Shown: positions 1 through 9,541, counted from the first letter of the stretch. The stretch is DNA of 64,000 bases from Pseudomonas sp. NBRC 111124 (GCF_001320245.1 NZ_BCBA01000016.1:1-64000); one strand, 5' to 3'. The notes: generated by a model from the sequence alone, not told the origin. Numbers and translations are program-made.

Positions 1-33
1 CCCACTGGGTCCGCGTCCAACGAGGACTCTCTG

Positions 34-492
34 ATGATCCTGCAACGCATCTTCGCCTTGGCCCTGCTGGCGGTGTGCGCCGCCCTGGCCGTGATGGCCT
101 GGCCCTATCAGGCCGCGTTTTCCTATGAGCCGGTGGGGCCACGCGCCTACCCGTTGCTGATGCTGGGCCTGATGAGCCTGGGCCTGCTGTACCTGGCGAT
201 CCGGCCCACGCCTATCGTGCGCAAGGACGATGAGCCGGAGCTCGACCGCGAAACCCTGATCAAGATTGCCGGCTGCGTCGGCCTGCTGATCATCTTCGCC
301 GGCACGTTCGAACCCCTGGGCTTCATCCTCAGCGCCATCCTGGTCGGCATCCCCATGGCCCGCCTGTACGGCGGCCGCTGGCTGCACAGCACCCTCGTGG
401 TGGTGGGCATGAGCGTGCTGCTCTACTGGCTGTTCGACCGCGTCATGGACGTGCCCCTGCCCCTTGGCCTGCTGAGCGTACTGGAGAACTGA
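34..492 (+). CDS. tctB: Tripartite tricarboxylate transporter small membrane subunit TctB
   Basis: This 152-residue protein is almost wholly hydrophobic, with about four membrane segments split by a charged loop near residues 63-75. That is the usual TctB size and layout. TctB pairs with the large permease TctA in the inner membrane and works with a periplasmic binding protein, TctC, to import citrate-like carboxylates. A GAGGA ribosome site lies at 22-26, seven bases before the ATG. The next gene, tctA, starts 3 bases after the stop. tctC is not inside the window and may lie just upstream. The substrate cannot be read from the sequence. Confidence 0.85.
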   Translation: MILQRIFALALLAVCAALAVMAWPYQAAFSYEPVGPRAYPLLMLGLMSLGLLYLAIRPTPIVRKDDEPELDRETLIKIAGCVGLLIIFAGTFEPLGFILSAILVGIPMARLYGGRWLHSTLVVVGMSVLLYWLFDRVMDVPLPLGLLSVLEN

Positions 493-495
493 CAC

Positions 496-2010
496 ATGGA
501 TACCATGAGCTACCTGGGCCAGGGCTTCGGCGTCGCCCTGTCCCCCTATAACCTGGTCACTGCCCTGTCGGGCACGCTGATTGGCACCGTGGTCGGCCTG
601 CTGCCGGGCCTGGGCCCGATCAACGGCGTGGCGCTGCTGATCCCGATCGCCTTCGCCCTCGGCCTGCCACCGGAGTCGGCACTGATCCTGCTGGCTGCGG
701 TGTACCTGGGCTGCGAATACGGCGGCCGCATCAGCTCGATCCTGCTGAACATCCCGGGTGAAGCCTCGACCGTGATGACCACCCTCGACGGCTACCCGAT
801 GGCACGCCAGGGCTTGGCCGGCGTGGCCCTCTCGCTGTCGGCGTGGAGCTCGTTCATCGGCGCCTTCATCGCCACCTGCGGCATGGTGCTGTTCGCCCCG
901 CTGCTGGCGAAATGGGCGATTGCCTTCGGCCCGGCGGAGTATTTCGTGCTGATGGTGTTCGCCATCGTCGCCCTCGGCGGCATGGCCGGCGACAAACCAC
1001 TGAAGACCTTCATCGCCGCCCTGATCGGCTTGTTCTTGTCGGCGGTCGGCATCGATGCCAACAGCGGCGTATACCGCTTCACCGGTGACAGCGTGCACCT
1101 GGCCGACGGCATCCAGTTCGTGGTGCTGGTATTGGGCCTGTTCTCGATCAGCGAGATCCTCCTGCTGCTGGAGAAGACCCACCATGGCCACCAGGCGGTG
1201 AAAGCCACCGGCCGCATGCTGTTCAACTTCAAGGAAGCGGCCTCGGTGTTCGTGGTCAACATCCGCTGCGGCCTGCTCGGCTTCATCATGGGCGTGCTGC
1301 CGGGTGCCGGCGCGACCTTGGCCAGCGCCGTGGCCTACATGACCGAGAAGCGCATCGCCGGTGAAAAGGGCAACTTCGGCAAAGGTGACGCCCGCGGCCT
1401 GGCGGCGCCGGAAACGGCCATTGGCGCGTCGTGCTGTGGCGCCCTGGTGCCGATGCTGACTCTCGGCGTACCCGGTTCGGGCACCACGGCGGTGATGATC
1501 GGCGCACTGACGCTGTACAACATCACCCCGGGCCCACTGTTGTTCGAACAGCAGCCGGACATTGTCTGGGGCCTGATCGCCTCGCTGTTCATCGCCAACA
1601 TCATGCTGGTGATCCTGAACATCCCGATGATCCGCATCTTCACCCGCATCCTCGCCGTGCCTAACTGGGCGCTGGTGCCGGTCATCGCGATCATCACCGG
1701 GATCGGCGTTTATGCGGTGCATGCCACCACCTTCGACCTGTTCCTGATGGTCGGCATCGGCATCATGGGCTACATCCTGCGCAAGCTGGACTTCCCGCTG
1801 TCGCCGATTCTGCTCGGGTTCATTCTCGGCGGCCTGATGGAGCAGAACCTGCGCCGGGCGCTGTCGATTTCCAACGGCGAGCTGGGCATCCTCTGGTCGA
1901 GCCCGATCAGCATGTCGGTATGGGTGCTGACGATCTGCATGCTGACCCTGCCGCTGCTGCGCATCTGGCGCCAGCGCAGCCGCCAGCGCCGGGCCATGGC
2001 TGATGCCTGA
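496..2010 (+). CDS. tctA: Tripartite tricarboxylate transporter permease TctA
   Basis: This 504-residue membrane protein has the TctA hallmarks: an N-terminal GLLPGLGPINGVALLIPIAF segment near residues 34-53, and a second copy, GVLPGAGATLASAVAY, near 266-281, reflecting the internal duplication of the family. It is the main pore subunit and normally needs TctB and a TctC binding protein. ATG 496 is preferred over ATG 505 because GGAG at 483-486 is correctly spaced for it. The end overlaps the next gene by 8 bases, so all three genes are probably one operon. The transported acid is unknown. Confidence 0.92.
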   Translation: MDTMSYLGQGFGVALSPYNLVTALSGTLIGTVVGLLPGLGPINGVALLIPIAFALGLPPESALILLAAVYLGCEYGGRISSILLNIPGEASTVMTTLDGYPMARQGLAGVALSLSAWSSFIGAFIATCGMVLFAPLLAKWAIAFGPAEYFVLMVFAIVALGGMAGDKPLKTFIAALIGLFLSAVGIDANSGVYRFTGDSVHLADGIQFVVLVLGLFSISEILLLLEKTHHGHQAVKATGRMLFNFKEAASVFVVNIRCGLLGFIMGVLPGAGATLASAVAYMTEKRIAGEKGNFGKGDARGLAAPETAIGASCCGALVPMLTLGVPGSGTTAVMIGALTLYNITPGPLLFEQQPDIVWGLIASLFIANIMLVILNIPMIRIFTRILAVPNWALVPVIAIITGIGVYAVHATTFDLFLMVGIGIMGYILRKLDFPLSPILLGFILGGLMEQNLRRALSISNGELGILWSSPISMSVWVLTICMLTLPLLRIWRQRSRQRRAMADA

Positions 2011-3034
2011 CCGGTCACTGCCGCTGTTTGTCGCAACCGGGCTGGTCGGCCTTGCTGGCGGTTTTGCCGCCAGCAAGGTCGGCTGGCCTTTGCCATGGAT
2101 GGTCGGCTCGTTGCTGGCGATCATTCTGGTGCGCTGCCTGACGCCCTGGCAGCTGTCGGAAATCCCCAATGGCCGCAAGTGCGGCCAGTGCATCATCGGC
2201 ATCGGTATCGGCCTGCACTTCACCCCGGCGGTGATCGAGCAGGTCGCCAGCCACTTCGCACTGATCTTCTTTGGCGCGCTGTTCACTACCCTTTCCAGCG
2301 TGATCAGCGTGTGGTTGCTGCGGCGCACCGGTGAAGACCGCGCCACGGCGTTCTTCGCCAGCATGCCCGGTGGCTCGGGGGAGATGGTCAACCTTGGAGC
2401 ACGCAACGGCGCGGTACTCAGCCAGGTGGCGGCGGCGCAGAGCCTGCGCGTGCTGGCCGTGGTGCTGTGTGTGCCGGCCCTGTTCAAGTTTCTGCTCGGT
2501 GACGGCGTGCCACTGAATCACGCCGGCAGCGTCAGTTGGGGCTGGATGGCGCTGATCGTGCCGCTGGGCGTGGCGGTGGGGTTTGTCTGGCAGCGCTTGC
2601 GCCAGCCTAACCCTTGGCTGTTCGGGCCCTTGTTGGTGGCCGCGTCGGTGAGCCTGGCGGGCAACCTGCAGATTGCCTTGCCCAACGGGGCCAGCCAGAT
2701 CGGCCAGTGGCTGATCGGCAGTGGCCTGGCCTGCCACTTCAACCGTGCGTTTTTCCGCCGTGCGCCGTCTTTCCTGGGGCGCACGTTGGTGGCCACGGGG
2801 CTGTGCATGGCAATTGCCGGCAGCGCGGCGTGGGGGTTGAGCGTGATGACCGAACTGGACCTGCGCTCGCTGACGCTGGGGATGATGCCTGGCGGGATAG
2901 CCGAGATGAGCCTGACGGCCGAAACCTTGCAACTGTCGGTGCCGCTGGTGACCGCCCTGCAGGTGGTGCGGCTGATCCTGGTACTGTTTCTGGCGGAGCC
3001 ATTGTTCCGCTATTGGGTCAAGGCTCAGGACTAG
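2003..3034 (+). CDS. AbrB-family membrane protein (AbrB duplication family, putative ammonia monooxygenase/regulator)
   Basis: This 343-residue protein has around ten hydrophobic segments. The phrase MPGGSGEMVNLGA near residue 120 and its cousin MMPGGIAEMSLTA near residue 294 are the two repeats of the AbrB duplication family (COG3180). Members have been labelled ammonia monooxygenase or AbrB regulators, but their real role is not settled. The ATG overlaps the tctA stop by 8 bases, which implies translational coupling. An AbrB-like gene beside tct genes is common in pseudomonads, so a link to carboxylate transport is a reasonable inference. Confidence 0.8.
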   Translation: MPDRSLPLFVATGLVGLAGGFAASKVGWPLPWMVGSLLAIILVRCLTPWQLSEIPNGRKCGQCIIGIGIGLHFTPAVIEQVASHFALIFFGALFTTLSSVISVWLLRRTGEDRATAFFASMPGGSGEMVNLGARNGAVLSQVAAAQSLRVLAVVLCVPALFKFLLGDGVPLNHAGSVSWGWMALIVPLGVAVGFVWQRLRQPNPWLFGPLLVAASVSLAGNLQIALPNGASQIGQWLIGSGLACHFNRAFFRRAPSFLGRTLVATGLCMAIAGSAAWGLSVMTELDLRSLTLGMMPGGIAEMSLTAETLQLSVPLVTALQVVRLILVLFLAEPLFRYWVKAQD

Positions 3035-3062
3035 GGGCTGCCCTGCAGCCCCTTGGGCAGCT

Positions 3063-3755
3063 TCAGAGTGGCGGCAATGCCCAATTTATCGGTGCCATGC
3101 CACGCTGCTCGAGGAAGCTGTTGGTACGGCTGAAGTGCCCGCAACCAAGGAACCCGCGATACGCCGACAGCGGCGACGGGTGCACCGATTTGAGCACCAG
3201 GTGCTTGGTGCCGTCGATCAGCTTCTGCTTGCTCTGCGCATGCGCCCCCCACAGCAGGAACACCACATTCGGGCACTGCTCGCTGACCACCTGGATGATC
3301 CGGTCGGTAAAGAACTCCCAACCTTTCTTGGCATGCGAAGCGGCATTGGCACGCTCGACGGTCATGGTCGTGTTGAGCAGCAGCACGCCCTGCTCGGCCC
3401 AGCTCTGCAGGTAGCCGTGGCTGGCGATCGGGATGTTCAAGTCGCGCTGCAGCTCTTTATAGATATTGACCAGCGACGGCGGCGCCGGCACGCCCGGTTG
3501 CACCGAGAAGCACAGGCCATGGGCCTGACCCGGGCCGTGATACGGGTCCTGGCCGAGGATCACCACCTTCACCTGCTGCAGCGGCGTGGAATTGAGCGCA
3601 TTGAAGATCAGCGGCCCCGGCGGGTAGATTTCCTTGCCGGCCGCGTGCTCCTGGCGCAGGAACTCACGCAACTGGTGCATATAGGGCTGGTCGAACTCGG
3701 CGCGCAATGCAGCCTTCCAGCCGGGTTCGAGTTTGATGCGATCGTCTTCAGTCAT
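3063..3755 (-). CDS. ung: Uracil-DNA glycosylase (family 1)
   Basis: This cytoplasmic repair enzyme removes uracil from DNA. The 230-residue protein carries the water-activating [13 protein letters not shown] motif with Asp at about residue 70, and the DNA-intercalating [11 protein letters not shown] motif near residue 190. Both define family 1 Ung, and the length matches. The open frame continues far upstream to 4676, but homology begins at ATG 3755, so the longer frame is only the reverse strand of the hydrolase gene. It converges with the AbrB-like gene, leaving 28 bases between the stops. Confidence 0.97.
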   Translation of the reverse strand: MTEDDRIKLEPGWKAALRAEFDQPYMHQLREFLRQEHAAGKEIYPPGPLIFNALNSTPLQQVKVVILGQDPYHGPGQAHGLCFSVQPGVPAPPSLVNIYKELQRDLNIPIASHGYLQSWAEQGVLLLNTTMTVERANAASHAKKGWEFFTDRIIQVVSEQCPNVVFLLWGAHAQSKQKLIDGTKHLVLKSVHPSPLSAYRGFLGCGHFSRTNSFLEQRGMAPINWALPPL

Positions 3756-3881
3756 GGGGCCATCCGTAAACAATGGCGCGACACTAGGTAAGCCACCTGC
3801 CCTTGTCAATCGATCCGACCGACGACCGGCATGATCGGCCATGGGGGCCATACTTGGGGGATGACTTGCGCGAGGTAGTCC

Positions 3882-4991
3882 ATGGCCATTCATTGCGAGG
3901 TACTCACCGGCGCCGATGGCGCCCGAATCGGCATCGCCACGCTCGATGCTCCCAAGGCGCTCAATGCCCTCAACCTGCCGATGATCGAAGTGCTCGGCGA
4001 ACAGCTGCACAGCTGGGCCAGCGACCCAGGGGTGGTCTGCGTGCTGCTGCGTGGCAACGGTGCCAAGGCCTTCTGCGCCGGCGGCGATGTGCGAGCGCTG
4101 GCCCAGGCCTGCCTGGCCCACCCCGGCAGCGTGCCACCGCTGGCCGCCACCTTTTTTGCCGCCGAGTACCGCCTCGACTACCTCTTGCACACCTACCCCA
4201 AGCCACTGCTGTGCTGGGGCCACGGGCATGTGCTGGGCGGCGGCATGGGGCTGCTGCAGGGCGCCGGGGTGCGCATCGTCACCCCAAGCAGTCGCCTGGC
4301 CATGCCGGAAATCAGCATCGGCCTTTACCCGGACGTTGGTGCCAGTTGGTTCCTCGCCCGCCTGCCCGGCAAGCTCGGCTTGTTCCTCGGGCTGACCGGA
4401 GCACCGATCAATGCGCGTGATGCCCTCGACCTGGACCTGGCCGATCGTTTCTTCGGCGAAGAACAGCAAGAGGCATTGCTCGAAGAACTGCTGCAACTGA
4501 ACTGGCAGGAGCAGACCGACCTGCAACTGAACAGCCTGCTCAAGGCCGAACAGCATCGCGCCTGGGCCGAATTGCCGGCCGCACAATGGCTGCCGCGGCG
4601 CCAGGTGATCGATGAGCTGCTGGATGTAGCCGACCCGGCGGCAGCCTGGCGGGCGCTGGAAGGGCTCAAGCATCACGCCGATCCGCTACTGGCCGAGGCC
4701 GGCCAACGGCTGCATGAAGGCTGCCCGCTGACGGCGCATCTGGTCTGGGAGCAGATCCACCGTGCCCGGCACCTGTCACTGGCCCAGGTGTTCCAGATGG
4801 AATACAGCATGAGCCTCAATTGCTGCCGACACCCGGAGTTCAGTGAAGGCGTGCGTGCCCGCCTGCTGGACAAGGACAACCAACCGCACTGGCACTGGCC
4901 GGATGTGGCGCAAGTGCCAGCAGCGGTGGTCGAGGCGCATTTCGCCAAGGTGTGGGAGGGGCGGCATCCATTGGCCGACCTAGGGTCATGA
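3882..4991 (+). CDS. Enoyl-CoA hydratase/isomerase family protein, 3-hydroxyisobutyryl-CoA hydrolase-like
   Basis: A 369-residue crotonase-fold enzyme. The oxyanion-hole segments [12 protein letters not shown] (about residues 63-74) and [16 protein letters not shown] (about 115-130) are clear, as is the [20 protein letters not shown] segment typical of the 3-hydroxyisobutyryl-CoA hydrolase branch. That branch releases 3-hydroxyisobutyrate from its CoA ester in valine breakdown and is about 360-380 residues, longer than plain enoyl-CoA hydratases (about 260). No valine-pathway gene lies nearby, so the substrate is inferred from family only. It diverges from ung. Confidence 0.82.
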   Translation: MAIHCEVLTGADGARIGIATLDAPKALNALNLPMIEVLGEQLHSWASDPGVVCVLLRGNGAKAFCAGGDVRALAQACLAHPGSVPPLAATFFAAEYRLDYLLHTYPKPLLCWGHGHVLGGGMGLLQGAGVRIVTPSSRLAMPEISIGLYPDVGASWFLARLPGKLGLFLGLTGAPINARDALDLDLADRFFGEEQQEALLEELLQLNWQEQTDLQLNSLLKAEQHRAWAELPAAQWLPRRQVIDELLDVADPAAAWRALEGLKHHADPLLAEAGQRLHEGCPLTAHLVWEQIHRARHLSLAQVFQMEYSMSLNCCRHPEFSEGVRARLLDKDNQPHWHWPDVAQVPAAVVEAHFAKVWEGRHPLADLGS

Positions 4992-4996
4992 GCGGG

Positions 4997-5437
4997 TCAG
5001 CGCTGCCAGTTGTGGTCCCCTCCCCGCCCACGATCGGACTGGCGATCGTTGTCCCCGCGGTTGCCTGAATGCCAGCGATCATGCTGGTAACGCTGGCTGC
5101 CATCGCGATAGTCATTGCGGTCACGATCGCGGCCATAGTCATTGCGCTGACGGTTGCCATAGTCGTAGCGCGGGTTGCCATGCCACTGGTTCATCCCCGG
5201 CTGTGGACCTGGCCGGTAATAGGGCGCAGGTGCCGGCCGGTAGTAACGGGGCGCCGGCTGGTAGTAGTAGCGCGGCTGCGGCGTCACATAGTAGCGGTCA
5301 TAGCGGTAATACCCCGGCGTTACGTAGCGATCTGTCGAATAGTATTCAGAACGGGAATAGCCGCCACCCTCATAGTAGGGCGCGCAGGCGGACGTCATCA
5401 GACCCAGCAGGGCGATCAACAGAATTCGATAGGACAT
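4997..5437 (-). CDS. Small Tyr/Arg-rich lipoprotein
   Basis: The N terminus (residues 1-18) is a hydrophobic signal ending in the lipobox LMTSAC, so Cys18 is probably acylated and the protein anchored in an outer or inner membrane. The remaining 128 residues are low complexity: a Tyr/Pro/Arg-rich middle (YYRPAPAPYYRPGPQPG) and a Asn/Asp/Arg-rich tail with repeated RDRNDYRDG-like words. No enzyme motif is visible. The ATG follows AGGAGG (5442-5447 on the complement). Its stop lies 5 bases from that of the convergent hydrolase gene. Function unknown. Confidence 0.75.
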   Translation of the reverse strand: MSYRILLIALLGLMTSACAPYYEGGGYSRSEYYSTDRYVTPGYYRYDRYYVTPQPRYYYQPAPRYYRPAPAPYYRPGPQPGMNQWHGNPRYDYGNRQRNDYGRDRDRNDYRDGSQRYQHDRWHSGNRGDNDRQSDRGRGGDHNWQR

Positions 5438-5649
5438 GGCGGCCTCCTGGACCGCTGAGGTGCCCGAACAGCGGCGCTGGCGAGCGTCGACGGAAAAGCG
5501 TTCATCGACAATGAATCAGACAACTGCGCCGAGGTGCAGTGCCATTTCAGCAACAAATTGATACAGGTCGAAATAACCCTGAAAAACATGCAGTCATTTG
5601 CCTGTCATCTCACTAGAATGAGCGCCTCGGCACACCTGACGGGAAGATC

Positions 5650-7140
5650 ATGCCTTCACGCTCCGCCCTGTTTTCACAGCGCTCGCTGATCCTCACCCTG
5701 CTGCTGTTGCTGGCCTGTGGCTTCCTCGCCACTTCGCTGATCAGCTATTTCGCCTCGCGCAGCGCGATCCGCGACGGCATCGTCAATACCGAGTTGCCGC
5801 TGACCTCCGATACCGTCTATTCGGAAATCCAGAAAGACCTGATCCGCCCGGTGCTGATCGCCTCGATGATGGCCCAGGACACCTTCCTGCGCGACTGGGT
5901 GCTGGCGGGCGAACAGGATACTCAGCGCATCACCCGCTTTCTCGGCGAGGTGATGGGCAAGCAGGCTACCTTCACCTCGTTCTTCGTTTCCGACCGCAGC
6001 CTCACCTACTATCAGGCCAAGGGCGTGCTCAAGCACGTGGTGCCGAACACCTGGCGCGATGCCTGGTACTTCCGCCTGCGCGACATGAAAGCGCCGTACG
6101 AGATCAACGTTGATCTGGACATGGCTAATCAGGACAGCCTGACCGTGTTCATCAACTACCGGGTGCTGGACTATGAGCAGCGCTTCATCGGAGCCGCCGG
6201 GGTTGGCCTGAGTGTGGACGCGGTGATCAAGCTGATCGACAAATACCAGCGCCGTTACCAGCGCTCGGTGTTCTTCACCGACGCCAAAGGCAAGGTCATT
6301 CTGACAGGTTCCGATGGCGCCCCCCATGGCCTCAAGGTCGGGCAACCGTTGACCGACAATGCCGACCTGAGTGATGTACTGGCGCAGCGCCCGACACCGA
6401 CCGAGGGCAGCCACGAGTACAAGGACAGCAAAGGCCACAGCCACTTCCTCAACGTGCGGCAACTGCCGGAACTGGGCTGGTACCTGTTCGTCGACAAACG
6501 TGAGACCGGCGCCCTGGACCACATTCGCCACTCGCTGTACCTGAACCTGGCGATCTGCGCGATGATCACCCTGGTGGTGCTGTCACTGCTCAATGGCATG
6601 CTCAGGCGCCATCGGGCCAGTACCGAGGCGCTGGCGACCCTCGACAGCCTGACCGGGCTGCCCAACCGGCGCAGCTTCGACCTGCTGGCCGCCCAAGCCC
6701 TGCAGGAGGCCCAGCGCGATTGCGCGCCCCTGGTCGCCTTGCTGATCGACCTCGACCATTTCAAGGTGCTCAACGATACCCATGGCCATCTGGCAGGCGA
6801 CGAAGTGCTGCGACAGTTTGCCAACGTGCTGCAGGGCAGCCTGCGACAGTCGGATATACTCTGCCGCTGGGGCGGTGAGGAATTCATCGTGCTGCTACGC
6901 GAAGCCGAAGGCCGGCAGGCCATCGAGGTGGCGCAGAAGATTCGCCGTCGTACCGAGCAACTGACCTTCAGCTACGAAGATGAACCGTTGCGCCTGACCA
7001 CCAGTATCGGCCTGAGCGCCATGCAGCCTGGCGACACCCTGCACGCCCTGCTGACTCGCGCCGATCGTGCCCTCTATCGTGCCAAGCAGGCCGGCCGCAA
7101 CCGTGTCTGCAGTGAAACACCCGGAACCGGACATGAATGA
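5650..7140 (+). CDS. Membrane-bound diguanylate cyclase with periplasmic sensor domain
   Basis: This 496-residue protein makes cyclic-di-GMP. Residues 15-35 are a first membrane segment, about 40-290 a periplasmic Cache-like sensor, about 292-312 a second membrane segment, and 330-495 the GGDEF domain. The active site reads GGEEF at residues 408-412, a form that retains activity in this family. An RxxD product-inhibition site is not obvious five residues before it. The stop overlaps the following CWC gene. The ligand of the sensor is unknown. Confidence 0.9.
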   Translation: MPSRSALFSQRSLILTLLLLLACGFLATSLISYFASRSAIRDGIVNTELPLTSDTVYSEIQKDLIRPVLIASMMAQDTFLRDWVLAGEQDTQRITRFLGEVMGKQATFTSFFVSDRSLTYYQAKGVLKHVVPNTWRDAWYFRLRDMKAPYEINVDLDMANQDSLTVFINYRVLDYEQRFIGAAGVGLSVDAVIKLIDKYQRRYQRSVFFTDAKGKVILTGSDGAPHGLKVGQPLTDNADLSDVLAQRPTPTEGSHEYKDSKGHSHFLNVRQLPELGWYLFVDKRETGALDHIRHSLYLNLAICAMITLVVLSLLNGMLRRHRASTEALATLDSLTGLPNRRSFDLLAAQALQEAQRDCAPLVALLIDLDHFKVLNDTHGHLAGDEVLRQFANVLQGSLRQSDILCRWGGEEFIVLLREAEGRQAIEVAQKIRRRTEQLTFSYEDEPLRLTTSIGLSAMQPGDTLHALLTRADRALYRAKQAGRNRVCSETPGTGHE

Positions 7141-7363
7141 CAGCCAGCACTGCCCCGCCTGTGGTGCCCTTAACCAGTGCAGCCTGGCCGACCCACGCAG
7201 CGCCACCCAGGCCTGCTGGTGCTACGGCGTGAGCATCGACCCCGCCGTGCTCAACGCCCTGCCTGCCGAACTGCGCGACAAGGCCTGCCTGTGCCCGCGC
7301 TGCGCGGCCGTGGAAGACCAGCTTGCGGGGGATACAACCGCGATCATCGGTAAAAACCGCTAG
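7133..7363 (+). CDS. Cysteine-rich CWC family protein
   Basis: This 76-residue protein has eight cysteines arranged as CPACG, CSLADP, CWC and CLCPRCAA, matching the cysteine-rich CWC family named for its Cys-Trp-Cys core. The pattern suggests a small metal-binding (probably zinc) protein of unknown role. ATG 7133 was chosen because the family begins just before CPxCG. It overlaps the cyclase stop by 8 bases, so the two genes are translationally coupled. The next gene, rsuA, begins 31 bases after the stop. Confidence 0.8.
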   Translation: MNDSQHCPACGALNQCSLADPRSATQACWCYGVSIDPAVLNALPAELRDKACLCPRCAAVEDQLAGDTTAIIGKNR

Positions 7364-7394
7364 ACTGCGCGCCTCCTTCGACTGCCTTGCCGCC

Positions 7395-8087
7395 ATGCGC
7401 CTAGATCGCTTCCTCGCCAACCTGCCCTGCTACAACCGTCAGCAAGTGCGCTTGCTGCTGGTGCAGCGCCGTGTGCGCCTAGACGGCGAAGTGGTCAGCG
7501 ACCCCAAAGCCGAGGTCCGCGAATTCAGCCGCGTCGAAGTCGACGAGCAGCTGCTGCAGGCCGGCCGCCCCGCACGCTACCTGATGCTGCACAAACCCAC
7601 CGGCCGCGTCAGCGCGACGCAAGACCCACAGCACCGCACTGTGCTCGACCTGCTGCCCGACGAACTGCGCGACGACCTGCACATCGCCGGACGCCTGGAC
7701 TTCAACACAACCGGCCTGATGATCCTGACCAACGATGGCCAATGGTCGCGGCGCCTGACCCAGCCGGCCACCAAGCTGCCCAAGCACTACCTGGTGGAAA
7801 CCGAGGACGAGATCGGCGTGCACTATGTGGCCAAGTTCCAAGAAGGTTTCTATTTTGCCTTCGAAGACCTGACCACCCTCCCCGCTCAGCTCGACATCCT
7901 CGGCCCGCGTCAGGCACGGCTGGCAATCGTCGAAGGGCGCTATCACCAGGTCAAGCGCATGTTCGGCCATTTCGACAACAAGGTAGTCGGCCTGCATCGC
8001 GAAAGCATGGGTGCGATCCACCTCGATCCGGGCCTGCAGCCCGGCCAATTCAGGGCCCTGACGGCGCAGGAGATCGCCTCGGTCTGA
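7395..8087 (+). CDS. rsuA: 16S rRNA pseudouridine(516) synthase RsuA
   Basis: The 230-residue enzyme isomerises U516 of 16S rRNA. It has an N-terminal S4 RNA-binding domain (residues 1-58) and the catalytic domain with GRLDFNTTGL, where Asp102 aligns with the catalytic Asp of E. coli RsuA (231 residues). The C-terminal EGRYHQVKRMF motif is also typical. The frame is open upstream to 7323, but homology starts at MRLDRFL, ATG 7395. Together with the cyclase and the CWC gene it may form a loose operon. Confidence 0.93.
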   Translation: MRLDRFLANLPCYNRQQVRLLLVQRRVRLDGEVVSDPKAEVREFSRVEVDEQLLQAGRPARYLMLHKPTGRVSATQDPQHRTVLDLLPDELRDDLHIAGRLDFNTTGLMILTNDGQWSRRLTQPATKLPKHYLVETEDEIGVHYVAKFQEGFYFAFEDLTTLPAQLDILGPRQARLAIVEGRYHQVKRMFGHFDNKVVGLHRESMGAIHLDPGLQPGQFRALTAQEIASV

Positions 8088-8419
8088 ATGCCGTAATACA
8101 GGCATACGACCGCTGAGCAGCCCGAGTCACAAATTTGCGCAAACGGCACTTGCGTGATCCCCGGCCCGCTGCTTGACTCTCAACTTGTCAGTCCGCACGT
8201 GACCAGTCGGTCACGCCCGCAGCTCAGACACTTTTTGCTGGCCACCCAAAGCCCAGATGCCTTGGGGCACGGCAGATTGCCCGCCACAACAATATCGTCG
8301 ACACATGTGCCAAGGATCGACACAGGGCCCCCCGATTTATTCAGGCGAATGCCTACCTGTCATAAAGAACGTGCACCCTAGGTGACGCGATTACCCTTTT
8401 TGCGCCAGGAGTCGATGAC
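8088..8419. other. Intergenic region upstream of phaG
   Basis: These 332 bases hold no credible gene. The only structure seen is a perfect 7-bp inverted repeat, CGTGACC-AGTC-GGTCACG, at 8198-8215, about 205 bases before phaG. Small frames in it have no ribosome site or recognisable product. The phaG promoter must lie here but no convincing -35/-10 pair was recognised. Confidence 0.6.
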
Positions 8420-9310
8420 ATGAGGCCAGAAATCGCTGTACTTGATATCCAAGGTCAGTATCGGGTTTACACGGAGTTCTATCGCGCGGATGCGGCCGAG
8501 AAGACGATCATCCTGATCAATGGGTCGCTGGCCACCACGGCCTCGTTCGCTCAGACGGTGCGCAACCTGCACCCGCAATTCAACGTCGTGCTTTACGACC
8601 AGCCGTATGCCGGCAAGTCCAAGCCGCACAATGGCCAGCAACGGCTGATCAGCAAGGAAGACGAGGCACATATCCTTCTCGAACTGATCGAGCGGTTCCA
8701 GTGCGACCACGTCATGTCCTTTTCCTGGGGTGGTGCCTGCACCCTGCTGGCGCTGGCGCACCAGCCAAGGCTGGTGAAGAAGGCGGTGGTCAGTTCATTT
8801 TCGCCGATCATCAACGAGCCGATGCGTGATTACCTCGACCGGGGCTGCCGGTACCTTGCCGCGTGTGACCGTTACCAGGTGGGCAATCTGGTCAACGACA
8901 CCATCGGCAAACACCTGCCATCACTGTTCAAGCGTTTCAACTATCGCCACGTGAGCAGCCTGGACCGTCACGAATACGAGCAGATGCACTTCCACATCAA
9001 CCAGGTGCTGCAGCACGACCTGGAGCGGGCACTGAACGGCGCGCGCAATATCGACATACCGGTACTGTTCATCAACGGCGACCGCGATGAATACACCACC
9101 GTCGAAGACGCCCGCCACTTCAGCAAGCACGTCGGTAACAGCCAGTTCAGCGTGATTCGCGACGCTGGCCACTTCCTCGATATGGAACACAAGGCCGCCA
9201 GTGAAGATACGCGCAGCGTCATGCTCGGCTTCCTGAAGCCGACCGTGCGCCAGCCACGCCCGCAACCGTATCAATTCGCCCAGCAGGGCCAGCATGCAGT
9301 TGCCATGTGA
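8420..9310 (+). CDS. phaG: (R)-3-hydroxydecanoyl-ACP:CoA transacylase / 3-hydroxyacyl-ACP thioesterase PhaG
   Basis: PhaG links fatty acid synthesis to medium-chain polyhydroxyalkanoate by moving 3-hydroxyacyl groups off acyl carrier protein. The 296-residue sequence is nearly identical to P. putida PhaG as I recall it, including the start MRPEIAVLDIQGQYRVYTEF. It is an alpha/beta hydrolase: Ser102 in FSWGG is the likely nucleophile, with Asp in NGDRDEYT and His in DAGHFLDM as partners. It is a relative of RhlA. AGGAG at 8407-8411 supports ATG 8420. It stands alone, away from the pha polymerase genes, as in KT2440. Confidence 0.93.
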   Translation: MRPEIAVLDIQGQYRVYTEFYRADAAEKTIILINGSLATTASFAQTVRNLHPQFNVVLYDQPYAGKSKPHNGQQRLISKEDEAHILLELIERFQCDHVMSFSWGGACTLLALAHQPRLVKKAVVSSFSPIINEPMRDYLDRGCRYLAACDRYQVGNLVNDTIGKHLPSLFKRFNYRHVSSLDRHEYEQMHFHINQVLQHDLERALNGARNIDIPVLFINGDRDEYTTVEDARHFSKHVGNSQFSVIRDAGHFLDMEHKAASEDTRSVMLGFLKPTVRQPRPQPYQFAQQGQHAVAM

Positions 9311-9421
9311 GCGCATCGGCGTCCCGTAGCCCTCACCCGCAGGTTATGGGTCGCCGACAAGCTTTTTTATAACTTGGGCTTCTATTTCGAGGAGGGTTCT
9401 GGTAAAAAGTCCAGCGCAGAC

Positions 9422-9495
9422 GCGGGTATAGTTTAGTGGCAAAACGAAAGCTTCCCAAGCTTTAGTTGAGGGTTCGATTCCCTCTACCCGCTCCA
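9422..9495 (+). tRNA. tRNA-Gly (CCC anticodon)
   Basis: The 74-base sequence folds as a cloverleaf. The acceptor arm GCGGGTA (9422-9428) pairs with TACCCGC (9485-9491), the anticodon stem AAAGC/GCTTT encloses the loop TTCCCAA with anticodon CCC, and the T arm carries GGTTCGATTCC. CCA is encoded at 9493-9495. tRNA-Gly genes are known integration sites for elements such as ICEclc, but no integrase or duplicated 3' end is seen in the downstream sequence. Confidence 0.96.
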
Positions 9496-9541
9496 CACAA
9501 CGCATTCCTCCGCATGGCGTTCCAGCAACGTCATCGCTGTC

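Noticed and set aside
1..33. End of an upstream tctC gene
   Set aside because: Only ten codons in a frame ending TGA at 32-34 are visible, too few to identify.
3755..4676. N-terminal extension of ung to 537 residues
   Set aside because: It is the reverse strand of the hydrolase gene; Ung homology begins at ATG 3755 with normal family length.
9474..9495. tRNA-Gly 3' end as the attachment site of an integrated element
   Set aside because: No integrase, no direct repeat of the tRNA end and no change in gene content just downstream were seen.
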